Shown piece after piece: positions 1-11,430 of a DNA stretch of 47,461 bases (position 1 is the first letter of the stretch; each line of letters starts with the position of its first letter). This DNA comes from Parahaliea maris (GTDB taxonomy: Bacteria; Pseudomonadota; Gammaproteobacteria; Pseudomonadales; Halieaceae). The translations under genes were made by a program, and so were the position numbers. The stretch covers positions 1 through 47,461 of the forward strand of contig NZ_VRZA01000012.1 in NCBI RefSeq assembly GCF_008064665.1, read 5' to 3'. The notes beneath the pieces are model-generated. The model ran no database searches. It was given only the letters and a program-made list of their open reading frames with translations, and was not told where the DNA came from.

Positions 1-89
1 TTGTTAAGATCAACATCACTGCCATCGGCTTTGGCGCGAACCTTGACGTTGTAGTCAACAACGCGCTTTACAGCAACAAGAACCTTCAT
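1..89 (-). CDS. etfB: Electron transfer flavoprotein beta subunit, N-terminal fragment
   Basis: Only the first 29 codons lie in the window, read leftward off the edge. The start [18 protein letters not shown] is the characteristic N-terminus of the ETF beta subunit (FixA/EtfB). In the family this protein pairs with EtfA to pass electrons from acyl-CoA and other dehydrogenases to ETF-ubiquinone oxidoreductase. The ATG at 89 has a GGAG Shine-Dalgarno sequence five bases upstream. It is divergent from the oxidoreductase gene at 384, so the whole electron-transfer branch is clustered here. The fragment is short, but the sequence match and neighbour make the call secure. Confidence 0.9.
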   Translation of the reverse strand, partial: MKVLVAVKRVVDYNVKVRAKADGSDVDLN

Positions 90-383
90 GGATTCTCCAA
101 CAGAGTAAGACGTATTTATGTGGATTTAAGGGCATTGTAAGACAGCTGGAAAGCGGCCGGAGTCAGGGCCCCCGCGTTTCAACGGCCGAACATGTTGCCG
201 CCAAAGCCAGAGCAGGTCAATACCCGTAGACGACACCAAAGTTAACGCAAACGGTCAATTTAGCTATACGTACCATTCACCGGCTTTATGGCCATTAATC
301 GTTAGAAATTATATACTTGCGCACCTTTTACCTGTCGGCCCCTTGCGCGCCGACTGCCAAAAAACGACAAAGAGGACCGGGTT
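90..383. other. Divergent intergenic region between etfB and ETF-QO genes
   Basis: This 294-base spacer must hold the promoters for both divergent electron-transfer genes. It is AT-rich towards 240-320. I see no convincing complete -35/-10 pair, no clear operator palindrome and no open reading frame worth calling. Confidence 0.4.
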
Positions 384-2036
384 GTGGATAGAGAGAGCAT
401 GGAATTCGACGTGGTAGTGGTAGGGGCAGGCCCCGCCGGGCTTTCCGCTGCCTGCCGCATCATGCAACTGGCTCAGGAGAAAGAGCAGGAAATCACCGTT
501 TGCGTGGTGGAAAAAGGGTCCGAGGTCGGTGCCCACATCCTGTCCGGTGCCGTGCTGGAACCCCGCGCGATGAACGAGCTGTTCCCCAACTGGCAGGAAA
601 TGGGCGCACCCCTGACCACTGCGGTCAGCGAAGATCGTTTCTTCTTCTATACCAGCGGGAAGAGCGCCATCAAGCTGCCCAACTTCTTTATCCCCAAGCC
701 CACCCACAACGATGGTAACTACATCGTCTCCATGGGTAATGTGTGCCGCTGGCTGGCAGAACAGGCCGAGGGCCTGGGTGTGGAAGTCTACCCCGGCTTT
801 GCCGCGGCGGAAGTGCTCTACCACGAAGACGGCAGCGTCAAGGGTATCGCCACCGGCGATATGGGCATCAGCGCCAGTGGCGAGCACAAGGACAGCTACA
901 TGCCCGGCATGGAGCTGCACGCCAAGTACACCCTGTTCGCGGAAGGTTGCCGCGGCCACCTGGGCAAGCAGCTGATCGAGAAATTCGGCCTCAGCGAAGG
1001 CAAGGACCCCCAGCACTACGGCATTGGCCTGAAGGAAATCTGGGAAATTCCCGCCGATAAACACCAGCCCGGCCTGGTAGTACACGGCCTCGGCTGGCCC
1101 CTGAGCGACACCGGCTCCAGCGGCGGCGCCTTCCTCTATCACGCCGACAACAACCAGGTGTACCTGGGCCTGATTGCGGACCTGAACTACTCCAACCCGC
1201 ACATGAGCCCCTTCCAGGAGTTCCAGCGCTGGAAGCACCACCCCGAGACCGTCAAATTCCTCGAGGGCGGCACCCGCCTCACCTACGGCGCCCGCGCCCT
1301 GGCCAAGGGCGGCCTGAACTCCCTGCCCAAGATGCACTTCCCCGGCGGCCTGCTGATCGGCTGTGACGCCGGCACCCTGAACAGTGTGAAAATCAAGGGT
1401 AACCACACCGCGATGAAGAGCGGCATGCTCGCTGCCGAAGCTGTGGTGGAAGCGATTGCCCAGGGTGAAAGCGCGGCGAAGGACCTGTCGAGCTACGCCG
1501 ACAAGATCGAGGGCTCCTGGCTGCACGAGGAGCTCCACAGCTCGCGCAATTTCTCGGGCTTCATGCACAAACTCGGTACCCTGATGGGCTCCGCCATGGT
1601 GTGGATCGACCAGAATATCTTCGGTGGCAAGCTCCCCTTCACCCTACATGACACGGTGCCGGACTACGCCACGCTGAAGCCTGCCGCGCAGAGCAAGAAG
1701 CCGGAGTATCCGAAGCCGGACAACACGATCAGCTTCGATCGCCTGTCCTCGGTGTTCCTGTCGAACACCAATCACGAGGAAGACCAGCCTTGCCACCTGA
1801 CGCTGAAGGACGCAGACGTTCCGCTGACCCAGAATCTGCCGATGTATGACGAACCGGCCCAGCGTTACTGCCCGGCGGGCGTGTACGAGATTGTGGAAGA
1901 CGAGAAAGGCCAGCGTTTCCAGATCAACGGCCAGAACTGTGTGCACTGTAAGACCTGCGATATCAAGGACCCGGCGCAGAATATTACCTGGGTTACGCCG
2001 GAAGGCTTCGGGGGACCGAACTACCCGAATATGTAA
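384..2036 (+). CDS. Electron transfer flavoprotein-ubiquinone oxidoreductase
   Basis: This 550-aa flavoprotein takes electrons from reduced ETF and passes them to ubiquinone at the inner membrane, linking fatty-acid and amino-acid oxidation to respiration. The N-terminus has the Rossmann FAD motif GAGPAG at residues 14-19. The C-terminus has the single 4Fe-4S cluster cysteines C496, C519, C522 and C525 (NCVHCKTCDIKDP) and the family ending GGPNYPNM. Length is normal for bacterial members. The chosen start is GTG at 384, preceded by GAGG about eight bases upstream; an ATG five codons later is an alternative. It is divergent from etfB and followed by a strong terminator. Confidence 0.95.
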   Translation: MDRESMEFDVVVVGAGPAGLSAACRIMQLAQEKEQEITVCVVEKGSEVGAHILSGAVLEPRAMNELFPNWQEMGAPLTTAVSEDRFFFYTSGKSAIKLPNFFIPKPTHNDGNYIVSMGNVCRWLAEQAEGLGVEVYPGFAAAEVLYHEDGSVKGIATGDMGISASGEHKDSYMPGMELHAKYTLFAEGCRGHLGKQLIEKFGLSEGKDPQHYGIGLKEIWEIPADKHQPGLVVHGLGWPLSDTGSSGGAFLYHADNNQVYLGLIADLNYSNPHMSPFQEFQRWKHHPETVKFLEGGTRLTYGARALAKGGLNSLPKMHFPGGLLIGCDAGTLNSVKIKGNHTAMKSGMLAAEAVVEAIAQGESAAKDLSSYADKIEGSWLHEELHSSRNFSGFMHKLGTLMGSAMVWIDQNIFGGKLPFTLHDTVPDYATLKPAAQSKKPEYPKPDNTISFDRLSSVFLSNTNHEEDQPCHLTLKDADVPLTQNLPMYDEPAQRYCPAGVYEIVEDEKGQRFQINGQNCVHCKTCDIKDPAQNITWVTPEGFGGPNYPNM

Positions 2037-2074
2037 GGTCTGCCTGGGGCTCTGTGCCCCACCCTGCTCCACCC

Positions 2075-2098
2075 AAGCCTGCTTTTGCAGGCTTTTTT
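2075..2098 (+). terminator. Rho-independent terminator after ETF-QO
   Basis: An 8-bp stem AAGCCTGC/GCAGGCTT with a TTTT loop is followed by a run of T. It lies 39 bases after the stop codon. A second GC-rich hairpin without a T run sits just upstream (2046-2060). Confidence 0.9.
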
Positions 2099-2204
2099 GT
2101 ATCTGGGTGGTATTTTGAGTCAGCTTCGTTTTGCAGACCGGTGGCGGGTTACGGTTGGGGTAGCCCTTCCGCGAGCCGCCACCAAGAACACTACGAAGCG
2201 GGAA

Positions 2205-2768
2205 CTACTCTACCGTTAGGCCCATAAAGGCTTTACCCACCAAACTCCAACTCGCATCTCCACTTCGGAGCAGCAGATCTTTCCCCTCGGCCATATCCAC
2301 CAACCGATACCACGCCGCCCGACTGCAAAGCGCCGTCAGCCCATGGTCCAGGTACATCCCCGCCACACCATCCCGCTCTTTATCCAGAAACAGCCCATGC
2401 TCCCCGTCCAGCACCACCTGTTTTCCCGTATTGAGCGTGGCGACAAGGTTATCGCCCTGGCGGTCGATCTCAGTGATCAACAGCGCGTGCGCCTCCACCT
2501 GCAAGCGCCATTTTTCACCGGGCGTCACCAGGTAATACCCACCGTCCTCCTCCCGCCGCAGGATACTGGCAAACAGGCGCACAATCTCGGGGCGTTCGAT
2601 CGGCGAACCCTCATGCCACCAGTGACCGTCGGCGGTGATCAGGATATCAATGTTACCGCTGAGCGCGGGGTGCCACTTCTCCAGTGGCGGATTATCGAAG
2701 TTTCGTTTTTCCGACAGCTGCGCCTGCAGCGCGTCCAGGGGGCTATCGGATGATTCCGAAGCTGGCAT
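2205..2768 (-). CDS. DUF1285 family protein
   Basis: This 187-aa protein resembles the DUF1285 family, conserved in gammaproteobacteria and of unknown biochemical role. Recognisable features are an N-terminal segment ending FDNPPLEKWHPALSG, then DGHWWHEGSPIERPEIVRLF and YYLVTPGEKWRLQVE. There is no signal peptide or membrane segment, so it is probably cytosolic. The open frame extends further upstream, but that part would overlap the divergent gene at 2835. The ATG at 2768 has a GGAG site five bases before it and gives the usual family length. No catalytic motif can be assigned. Confidence 0.75.
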   Translation of the reverse strand: MPASESSDSPLDALQAQLSEKRNFDNPPLEKWHPALSGNIDILITADGHWWHEGSPIERPEIVRLFASILRREEDGGYYLVTPGEKWRLQVEAHALLITEIDRQGDNLVATLNTGKQVVLDGEHGLFLDKERDGVAGMYLDHGLTALCSRAAWYRLVDMAEGKDLLLRSGDASWSLVGKAFMGLTVE

Positions 2769-2834
2769 ACATACTCCTGCTGCGATATAAGGACAGAGTA
2801 CAGCGAGAGAGTATAGCGAGAAACGAAGGACCGT

Positions 2835-3686
2835 ATGATCAGCTGGTTTCGCAAAGCCGTTATCAAGTGGCTGCAACACAAGCGTCCATTGCCCAGTACA
2901 CCGCTGAGTGATTTTGAGCGTATCCGTCACGAGCTCAAACCCTGTGATGTGATCCTGGTGGAAGGTCGCTCGCGGGTCAGTGAGGTCATCAAGCTCATTA
3001 CCCAGAGTAGCTGGTCCCATGCGGCGCTCTACATTGGCCGGCTTCACGACCTGGAAAACCCCTTACTTAAGGACTTCCTTCGTCAGCACTACATCGGGAC
3101 TGCCGACAAACAGCTATTGATCGAAAGCGAGCTGGGTATGGGGACGGTGGTACGCCCGCTGACCACCTACGAGCTTGAGCACCTGCGCATCTGCCGCCCG
3201 CGTAACCTGGGCTATCACGACAGCCAGCAGGTGATCGCCTACGCCATTGGCCGCCTGGGTACCGCCTACGACGTACGCCAGATCTTCGACCTCGCGCGCT
3301 TTCTGTTCCCCTGGTGGGTACTGCCCCGGCGCTGGCGCTCCAGCCTGTTCAAGAGCCACCCCGGGCAAAACACCCACACGGTGTGCTCCACCATGATTGC
3401 CGAGGCCTTTGGCAGCATTCAGTTCCCGATACTGCCGCTGGTGAAACGGCTGGAGGGGGATCGCTACAAGCTGTTCATGCGCAACCCGAAGCTGTGCACT
3501 CCGAGCGACTTCGACTACTCACCCTACTTCGACATCATCAAGTATCCCTTCCTGGACTTTCACACCTACAGCGACCAGCGCCTGCTCCCCTGGAGCGGCG
3601 CCGGCGAGCTTAACGAGGATGAACGCCTGATGTATGTGTCAATTGCCGAGCAGGAGCCGGCAGCCCCCACAGCCGAGGACGCCTGA
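2835..3686 (+). CDS. YiiX/YebB-like permuted NlpC/P60 family hydrolase
   Basis: This 283-aa protein has the signature of circularly permuted NlpC/P60 papain-like enzymes of the YiiX/lipo-acyl type. An N-terminal His sits in SWSHAALYIG (H62), and a later Cys lies in HTVCSTMIAEAF (C184). In the family these form the catalytic pair and act on peptidoglycan or acyl/amide bonds; the substrate here is unknown. There is no clear signal peptide, although the N-terminus is basic and amphipathic (MISWFRKAVIKWLQHK). A hydrophobic patch (FLFPWWVLP, about 156-164) follows. The start ATG has AAGGA six bases upstream. It is divergent from the DUF1285 gene, 66 bases away. Confidence 0.75.
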   Translation: MISWFRKAVIKWLQHKRPLPSTPLSDFERIRHELKPCDVILVEGRSRVSEVIKLITQSSWSHAALYIGRLHDLENPLLKDFLRQHYIGTADKQLLIESELGMGTVVRPLTTYELEHLRICRPRNLGYHDSQQVIAYAIGRLGTAYDVRQIFDLARFLFPWWVLPRRWRSSLFKSHPGQNTHTVCSTMIAEAFGSIQFPILPLVKRLEGDRYKLFMRNPKLCTPSDFDYSPYFDIIKYPFLDFHTYSDQRLLPWSGAGELNEDERLMYVSIAEQEPAAPTAEDA

Positions 3687-3698
3687 CCCAACTGGCGA

Positions 3699-4883
3699 TC
3701 AGGAACAGTCGCCGATCAGCCGTACACTGGTGACGCCATCGAGCTGACGCATGTGCTGCAGGAGTTCATCGGGCGGGGTGGTGTCGATATCGATCAGGTT
3801 GTAGGCCACTTCGTCGCGGCTCTTGTTGAGCATATCGATCACGTTGATGTTCTGGTCCGCCAGCAGCGCCAGGACGCTGCCGAGGATTTTGGGTACGTTG
3901 GTATTGGTCACCGCCAGGCGACAACCGCCGACCCGCTCCAGCTGGAGGGTGGGAAAATTGACAGCATTGCGGATGTTGCCGTTCTCGAGGAAGTCCCGCA
4001 GCTGTTCCACCGCCATTACGGCACAGTTGTCTTCCGCTTCATCGGTACTTGCGCCAATGTGCGGCGTGAGGATCACATCCTTGCGACCGATCAGCGCGGG
4101 CGTGGGAAAGTCGGCGATGTACTTGCGCAGCTGCTTTTTGTCCAGCGCCTCCACCAGTGCAGCCTCGTCGATAATTTCCTGACGGGCAAAATTGAGCAGG
4201 CAGGCATGGCGTGGCATGACGCCGAACAGCTCGGCGTTAATGAGATTGCGGGTGGTGTCCAGCACCGGCAGGTGCAGGGAGATGTAATCGCAGCGGGAAA
4301 ACAGGGCTGAGAGCGTGTCGGCCTTGCGTACTTCGCTGGGCAGGCGCCAGGCGGCGTCCACCGACAGGGCCGGGTCATAGCCCATAACCTCCATGCCGAG
4401 GGTGAGCGCCATCTCTGCGACCAGCGAGCCAATAGCTCCAAGGCCGACCACGCCGAGCCGTTTACCGTAGAGTTCGCTGCCCTTGAATTGCTTCTTCTGC
4501 GCTTCCAGGGTCCGGTTCAGCTCGGCCTTGTCATCCATTCCCGCCAGGGTATCGACGTAATCGTTGCCCTCGATGATGCCGCGGGAGCCGAGCAACAGCC
4601 CCGCTGCAACCAGCTCCTTTACCGCGTTGGCATTGGCCCCCGGGGTGTTGAACACGGGAATGCCCCGACGGGTACATTCATCGACCGGTATGTTGTTGAC
4701 CCCGGCACCGGCGCGGGCAATGCCCAGTACCGTATCGGGGATATCAGTGGCCTGCAGTTTGTGGCTGCGCAGCAGGATCGCATCGGGGTGTGCGAACTCG
4801 CTGGCAATTTCATAGGTATCGCGGGGGAACCGCTCCAGGCCAAGTACCGATATCTGGTTGAGGGTAAGGATTCGCTTGGCCAT
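3699..4883 (-). CDS. serA: D-3-phosphoglycerate dehydrogenase with ACT domain
   Basis: This 394-aa enzyme oxidises 3-phosphoglycerate to 3-phosphohydroxypyruvate, the first step of serine synthesis. The Rossmann motif GVVGLGAIG lies around residues 144-152, the conserved Arg is in NFARQEI (R234) and the catalytic His in LTPHIGAST (H275). A C-terminal ACT domain (about 320-394, GCRLAVTNTNVPKILG) is the usual serine-sensing module. It is shorter than E. coli SerA (about 410 aa). The substrate-domain stretch before the His reads ADFPTPALIGRKD, so the Glu usual in the DVFPTEP motif is not evident. That fits a different short SerA subtype. It lies 53 bases downstream of ppiD on the same strand. 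Confidence 0.88.
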   Translation of the reverse strand: MAKRILTLNQISVLGLERFPRDTYEIASEFAHPDAILLRSHKLQATDIPDTVLGIARAGAGVNNIPVDECTRRGIPVFNTPGANANAVKELVAAGLLLGSRGIIEGNDYVDTLAGMDDKAELNRTLEAQKKQFKGSELYGKRLGVVGLGAIGSLVAEMALTLGMEVMGYDPALSVDAAWRLPSEVRKADTLSALFSRCDYISLHLPVLDTTRNLINAELFGVMPRHACLLNFARQEIIDEAALVEALDKKQLRKYIADFPTPALIGRKDVILTPHIGASTDEAEDNCAVMAVEQLRDFLENGNIRNAVNFPTLQLERVGGCRLAVTNTNVPKILGSVLALLADQNINVIDMLNKSRDEVAYNLIDIDTTPPDELLQHMRQLDGVTSVRLIGDCS

Positions 4884-4936
4884 CTGGAGAGTTCCCTGTC
4901 TGCTGTTTGTTATGGTTTGCTTTTAGCGTTGCTCTG

Positions 4937-6817
4937 TCAGTACACCGTAATATCGGCCCGCTGACGCAGTGAGCGCTGGTATTCGTTCTGCACCAGGGTC
5001 CCGCGCTCGCCGCCAATCAGCTGGCTGATCTGGGACTTGCGCCCGGGCGGCAGCGATGCGTACTGGCCCGGCGCCACACGGGATACGTCGAACACGATTG
5101 CATCGCCGCCAGCCGTCATGGTGTAGTCGGAAACACTTGCCCCGGATTCGGGCGCGCGCAGGCTGAAGGCAGCCTCGGTGAGAGCCGGGTCGAGCATGGC
5201 TGAATCGCGTTGGGCACCAATCTCTACCTGCCACTCGTAGCCCAGCTGTCCGGCAACCTCTTCAACAGTGGCGCCAGCGCGCAGCTGGGCAACGGCCTGC
5301 TCGGCGGTGACCGCCACGGATTCCCGTGCGTGTTGTTCACGCAGCGCCACCACGATCTGGTCGCGTACCGCGTCCAGGGGCTGCAGCTCAGGTGCCTGAT
5401 GGGTATTCAGGTGTACCGCCACAAAATGGTCGGGAGCCAGCTCGATGACTTCACTGTTGTGCCCCAGTTCCAGCACGTCCTCCGAAAAGACCGCCGCGAG
5501 CAGAGACGGGTTGGCAAACAGGCCCTCCACCTGGCTGCGGGTCACCGGATCACTGGTGGCAATTTCCAGGCCGAGCTCGCCGGCGGGAGCTTTCAGGTTG
5601 GGGGCGTTGAAAGCGAGGTCACGCAGCTCCTCAACCTTGCTGAGCAGGGTGGCCTGCGCCTCGCGTTCCTGGACTCGCTGTTCCAGTTCCGGACGCATTT
5701 CTGCGAAGGTGGGTGCCTCGCCGTCCCGGCGCTCCGTGACCAGGATAAAGTGGGTGCCGGCATCGGTTTCCACCGCTGCCGATACCGCGTCGACAGCCAG
5801 TTCGGCGATCGCCGTTTCCATGGCTTCGGGGAAAGCATCACCAGCACTGTAGCCGAGGTCACCACCACTACTGGCGGAACCAATGTCGTCGGAGTAGGTT
5901 TCCGCAAGGCTGGCAAAGTCCTGCCCTTCCGCCAGCGCCGCTTCCACCTCGGTAATACGCTGGGCGTAGGCCTCGTCGCTCTCGTCATCACCCTGGGTCA
6001 GGAGAATATGGGAGACACGATTCTCGGTCTGGTACTGGTAGCTGTTCTTCTCCTGGTCGTACATCGCCAGCAGTTCTTCTTCGTCAACCTCGGCGGCAAA
6101 GTCCTCGGCGCGAAGCTCCACGTAGTCCAGGGTCACGCTCTCCGGGCTGTAGAAGTTGGCTTCGTTGGCCTGGTAGAACTCGGCTACCTCGGCGTCGGAG
6201 ATGTCCACGCTCTCCTCGACAGTGGTCAGGGGAATGGTCAGATAGCGCACGTCGCGCTGTTCCGCAAAGATACGGGCGGCGAGGTCGCGTTCCGCGGGAG
6301 TGGCAAACTCACTGCCGGCCAGGCCGCTACGCAACTGGTTGACCACCACATCCTGTTTCAGTGCCTGTTTGAACGAGCCGGGCGTATAGCCTGCCTGGGC
6401 GAGCGTACTCTTGTACAGGTCGGGAGAGAACTGGCCGTTCATCTCGAACTGTTCCATACCGCTGATGATGCGACCGATTTCCGCCTCGGAAACAGAGAGG
6501 TTCAGCTCACCGGCGGACTGGGTCAGCAGGCGCCGGCCGATGATACTCTGCAGGGCCTGGCTGCTGAGGCGCTGTTCGTCGAGCATGGCCGGGTCGATGT
6601 TTTCCCCGAACATGGCCATCAACTGGCGCTGCTGGGTGTTCACCATCTGCTGAACTTCGAGCGGGCTGATTTCTTCGCCGTTCACTTCGGCGACACCCGT
6701 GCTGCCGCCACCGAGCAATATCGACTCGATGCCAAACAGCGCAAATGAAACAACAATAACCCACACTACGACCTTGGCCGCAGTGCCCTGTACGTTCTGG
6801 CGAATATCTTGGAGCAT
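4937..6817 (-). CDS. ppiD: Periplasmic folding chaperone PpiD (SurA-N/parvulin domains)
   Basis: This 626-aa membrane-anchored chaperone assists proteins emerging from the Sec translocon. A single N-terminal membrane segment (about residues 17-37, VVVWVIVVSFALFGIESILL) follows the typical MLQDIRQNVQG start. Next come the SurA-N-like helical region and a parvulin domain around 262-360 (NRVSHILL, FASLAETYSDD, GGDLGYSAG). The remaining C-terminal half matches the PpiD layout. PpiD family proteins usually have weak or no isomerase activity. It follows hupB, as in Pseudomonas and Escherichia, but the strong terminator between them implies a separate promoter, which I could not place. Confidence 0.93.
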   Translation of the reverse strand: MLQDIRQNVQGTAAKVVVWVIVVSFALFGIESILLGGGSTGVAEVNGEEISPLEVQQMVNTQQRQLMAMFGENIDPAMLDEQRLSSQALQSIIGRRLLTQSAGELNLSVSEAEIGRIISGMEQFEMNGQFSPDLYKSTLAQAGYTPGSFKQALKQDVVVNQLRSGLAGSEFATPAERDLAARIFAEQRDVRYLTIPLTTVEESVDISDAEVAEFYQANEANFYSPESVTLDYVELRAEDFAAEVDEEELLAMYDQEKNSYQYQTENRVSHILLTQGDDESDEAYAQRITEVEAALAEGQDFASLAETYSDDIGSASSGGDLGYSAGDAFPEAMETAIAELAVDAVSAAVETDAGTHFILVTERRDGEAPTFAEMRPELEQRVQEREAQATLLSKVEELRDLAFNAPNLKAPAGELGLEIATSDPVTRSQVEGLFANPSLLAAVFSEDVLELGHNSEVIELAPDHFVAVHLNTHQAPELQPLDAVRDQIVVALREQHARESVAVTAEQAVAQLRAGATVEEVAGQLGYEWQVEIGAQRDSAMLDPALTEAAFSLRAPESGASVSDYTMTAGGDAIVFDVSRVAPGQYASLPPGRKSQISQLIGGERGTLVQNEYQRSLRQRADITVY

Positions 6818-6910
6818 GGAATAGTAGTCCGTTGGAATGCAACGTTTGAAACTGCCGGGGCAGTATCGGCCGGATGGCGTGTCGCTCGCCCGGGTCCGGG
6901 TTTATATACA

Positions 6911-6938
6911 AAAAAGCGCACGGTTAAGTGCGCTTTTT
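6911..6938 (-). terminator. Bidirectional terminator downstream of hupB
   Basis: An 11-bp stem AAAAAGCGCAC/GTGCGCTTTTT has a 6-base loop. It reads as a Rho-independent terminator on either strand and sits between the hupB stop and the ppiD start. Confidence 0.88.
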
Positions 6939-6993
6939 CTTTTCTTTCCCCGAGTCGGGGGTTCCTCTCAGCCTGAGCCGGGGAACACCCTTA

Positions 6994-7269
6994 TCAGGCG
7001 TTTACCGCGTCTTTCAGTGCCTTGCCAGCCTTGAAGCCGGGAACGTTGGAAGCGGCGATCTGGATGGTTGCACCGGTCTGCGGGTTGCGGCCTTCACGGG
7101 CTGCGCGCGGCTTGACGGCAAAGGTGCCAAAGCCAACCAGGGAAACCTGCTCACCCTTGGCCAGTGCTTCGGTGATGCTGTCTACCACGGCGTCCAGGGC
7201 ACGACCAGCAGAAGCTTTGGGCAGGTCGGCGGCGGCGGCGATGGCGTCAATGAGTTCGGTCTTGTTCAC
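6994..7269 (-). CDS. hupB: DNA-binding protein HU-beta
   Basis: This 91-aa nucleoid protein bends and compacts DNA as a dimer. The whole chain matches HU, starting [18 protein letters not shown]. It has the conserved core [25 protein letters not shown], which carries the DNA-binding arm and the Pro that intercalates at its tip. Length is standard. It has its own promoter (7450-7477) and terminator (6911-6938), so it is a monocistronic unit between lon and ppiD. Confidence 0.96.
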   Translation of the reverse strand: MNKTELIDAIAAAADLPKASAGRALDAVVDSITEALAKGEQVSLVGFGTFAVKPRAAREGRNPQTGATIQIAASNVPGFKAGKALKDAVNA

Positions 7270-7449
7270 ACTTTTCCCCTTGGAATTTATAAGTGGAGTT
7301 TTTGAATGAGCCCGCGACCCACCGCGGGCATATCGATCATTTGTTTCGGCTGTATCGGCTGATCATCTTGATAACAGAACAGCGGCTGAAAACCCTGTTT
7401 ATATGAGGCTTGGAGCCACCATGGATGGCTACCGGTTCAGACGGCTGAC

Positions 7450-7477
7450 TTTATACCAGAGCTTGGAATTGGGTCAA
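7450..7477 (-). promoter_or_regulatory. Sigma70 promoter of hupB
   Basis: On the minus strand TTGACC (7477-7472) is followed after 16 bases by TATAAA (7455-7450), a near-consensus pair. Transcription would begin near 7443, giving a leader of about 175 nt before hupB. Confidence 0.7.
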
Positions 7478-7491
7478 CCGGGAGCCCCGTA

Positions 7492-9906
<2,415 letters not shown>

Positions 9907-9943
9907 AGTTATCTCCGGGTGGGGGAATCTGAGGCTTACAGCC

Positions 9944-9973
9944 TTATATGGGGACCAGTGGCCCCGATACAAG
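9944..9973 (-). promoter_or_regulatory. Heat-shock (sigma32-type) promoter of lon
   Basis: On the minus strand CTTGTAT (9973-9967) and CCCCATATAA (9953-9944) are separated by 13 bases. The sigma32 consensus is CTTGAAA and CCCCATNTA with 13-15 bases between. The start point would be about 30 bases before the lon ATG. Confidence 0.72.
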
Positions 9974-9994
9974 GGGCTGCGGGCCGAAGCCCGG

Positions 9995-10013
9995 GGCCCG
10001 GCAGAGCCGGGCC
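9995..10013 (-). terminator. GC hairpin between clpX and lon
   Basis: A perfect 8-bp stem GGCCCGGC/GCCGGGCC with a 3-base loop lies just past the clpX stop. There is no T run, so it may slow or partly end transcription, or protect the clpX mRNA end. Confidence 0.45.
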
Positions 10014-10021
10014 TTAAGGCA

Positions 10022-11320
10022 CTATTCGTCAGTGGAAGCTGCGCGCGGAGCCGGTTCGCTGTTCTGGTACACCAGCAGGGGCTCGGAATCACCGCGGATC
10101 ACAGACTCGTCAATGACCACTTTGCTGACATCATCCCGGGAGGGGATGTTGTACATGGAATCCAGCAGGATGCCCTCGAGGATGGAGCGCAGGCCCCGGG
10201 CGCCGGTCTTGCGCTCCATGGCGCGCTCGGCCACGGCACGCAGGCCGTCCTCGCGGAAGTCCACTTCCACACCTTCCATTTCGAACAGTTTGCTGTACTG
10301 CTTGGTGAGGGAGTTCTTGGGCTCGGTGAGAATTTTCACCAGCGCAGGCACATCCAGCTCCTCAAGCGTAGCGATCACCGGCAAACGGCCGACAAACTCC
10401 GGAATCAGGCCGTACTGGACCAGGTCCTCGGGCTCCAGATCGGACAGCAATTCGCCGACGTTGCGCTTCTCGTCCTTGCTCTTCACCTCGGCGCCAAAGC
10501 CGATACCGCCCTTTTCGGAACGGTTGCGGATAACCTTGTCGAGGCCGGCAAAGGCGCCGCCACAGATAAACAGGATGTTGGACGTGTCGACCTGCAGGAA
10601 CTCCTGCTGCGGATGCTTACGCCCGCCCTGGGGCGGTACCGAGGCCACGGTGCCCTCGATCAGCTTCAACAGAGCCTGCTGTACCCCCTCGCCCGACACG
10701 TCGCGGGTAATCGAAGGGTTGTCCGACTTGCGCGAGATCTTGTCGATCTCGTCGATGTAGACAATGCCCACCTGGGCCTTCTCCACGTCGTAGTCACACT
10801 TCTGCAGCAGTTTCTGGATGATGTTTTCCACGTCCTCGCCCACATAACCCGCCTCGGTGAGGGTGGTGGCGTCAGCGATGGTGAAGGGAACGTCCAGCAG
10901 GCGCGCCAGGGTCTCCGCGAGCAGGGTTTTGCCGCTACCGGTGGGGCCCACCAGCAGGATATTGCTCTTGCCGAGTTCGACGTCGTCGCCGCGGGTGGAA
11001 GACTGGCCGTGGCGCAGGCGCTTGTAGTGGTTGTAGACGGCAACAGACAGGACCTTTTTGGCACGCTGCTGGCCGATAACGTATTCATCCAGGATGGCTT
11101 TGATTTCCTGGGGGACTGGCAGGCGATCGTGCTGCGTGTCAGAGCCGCTCTCTTGCACCTCTTCACGAATGATGTCGTTGCAGAGATCGACGCATTCGTC
11201 GCAGATGAACACCGACGGTCCGGCAATCAGCTTGCGGACTTCGTGCTGGCTTTTGCCACAGAACGAGCAATACAGCAGCTTGCCGCCATCGTCGCCGGAT
11301 TTGGTGGTTTCGTCACTCAT
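10022..11320 (-). CDS. clpX: ClpX, ATPase subunit of the ClpXP protease
   Basis: This 432-aa AAA+ unfoldase feeds tagged substrates into ClpP. The N-terminal zinc-binding domain has C18, C21, C40 and C43. Walker A is GPTGSGKT (125-132), Walker B is [10 protein letters not shown], and the ClpP-docking and sensor regions are intact up to [11 protein letters not shown] near residue 370. Length is normal. It follows clpP by 110 bases with a hairpin between them. The C-terminal tail is slightly extended ([12 protein letters not shown]). Confidence 0.97.
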   Translation of the reverse strand: MSDETTKSGDDGGKLLYCSFCGKSQHEVRKLIAGPSVFICDECVDLCNDIIREEVQESGSDTQHDRLPVPQEIKAILDEYVIGQQRAKKVLSVAVYNHYKRLRHGQSSTRGDDVELGKSNILLVGPTGSGKTLLAETLARLLDVPFTIADATTLTEAGYVGEDVENIIQKLLQKCDYDVEKAQVGIVYIDEIDKISRKSDNPSITRDVSGEGVQQALLKLIEGTVASVPPQGGRKHPQQEFLQVDTSNILFICGGAFAGLDKVIRNRSEKGGIGFGAEVKSKDEKRNVGELLSDLEPEDLVQYGLIPEFVGRLPVIATLEELDVPALVKILTEPKNSLTKQYSKLFEMEGVEVDFREDGLRAVAERAMERKTGARGLRSILEGILLDSMYNIPSRDDVSKVVIDESVIRGDSEPLLVYQNSEPAPRAASTDE

Positions 11321-11376
11321 TCAATCGACCTATGTACTTCAAATCGAGTATACGCGCTGGTAGCGCTTCTAAAGAT

Positions 11377-11416
11377 GGGGGTTTTTCCCGCGCATTGCAA
11401 GCCCGGAAAAACCCCC
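11377..11416 (-). terminator. Intercistronic hairpin between clpP and clpX
   Basis: A 12-bp perfect stem GGGGGTTTTTCC/GGAAAAACCCCC encloses about 16 bases. The T tract lies within the left arm and not after the hairpin, so partial termination or mRNA processing is more likely than a full stop. Confidence 0.5.
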
Positions 11417-11430
11417 TGCGGGGCAGGGAC

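Noticed and set aside
309-1568. Long minus-strand frame of 419 codons opposite ETF-QO
   Set aside because: It is the mirror of a well-defined gene, lacks any recognisable motif and is explained by high GC third-position bias.
5210-6748. 512-codon plus-strand frame opposite ppiD
   Set aside because: It has low-complexity Gly/His/Val-rich composition typical of antisense frames, and ppiD on the other strand is certain.
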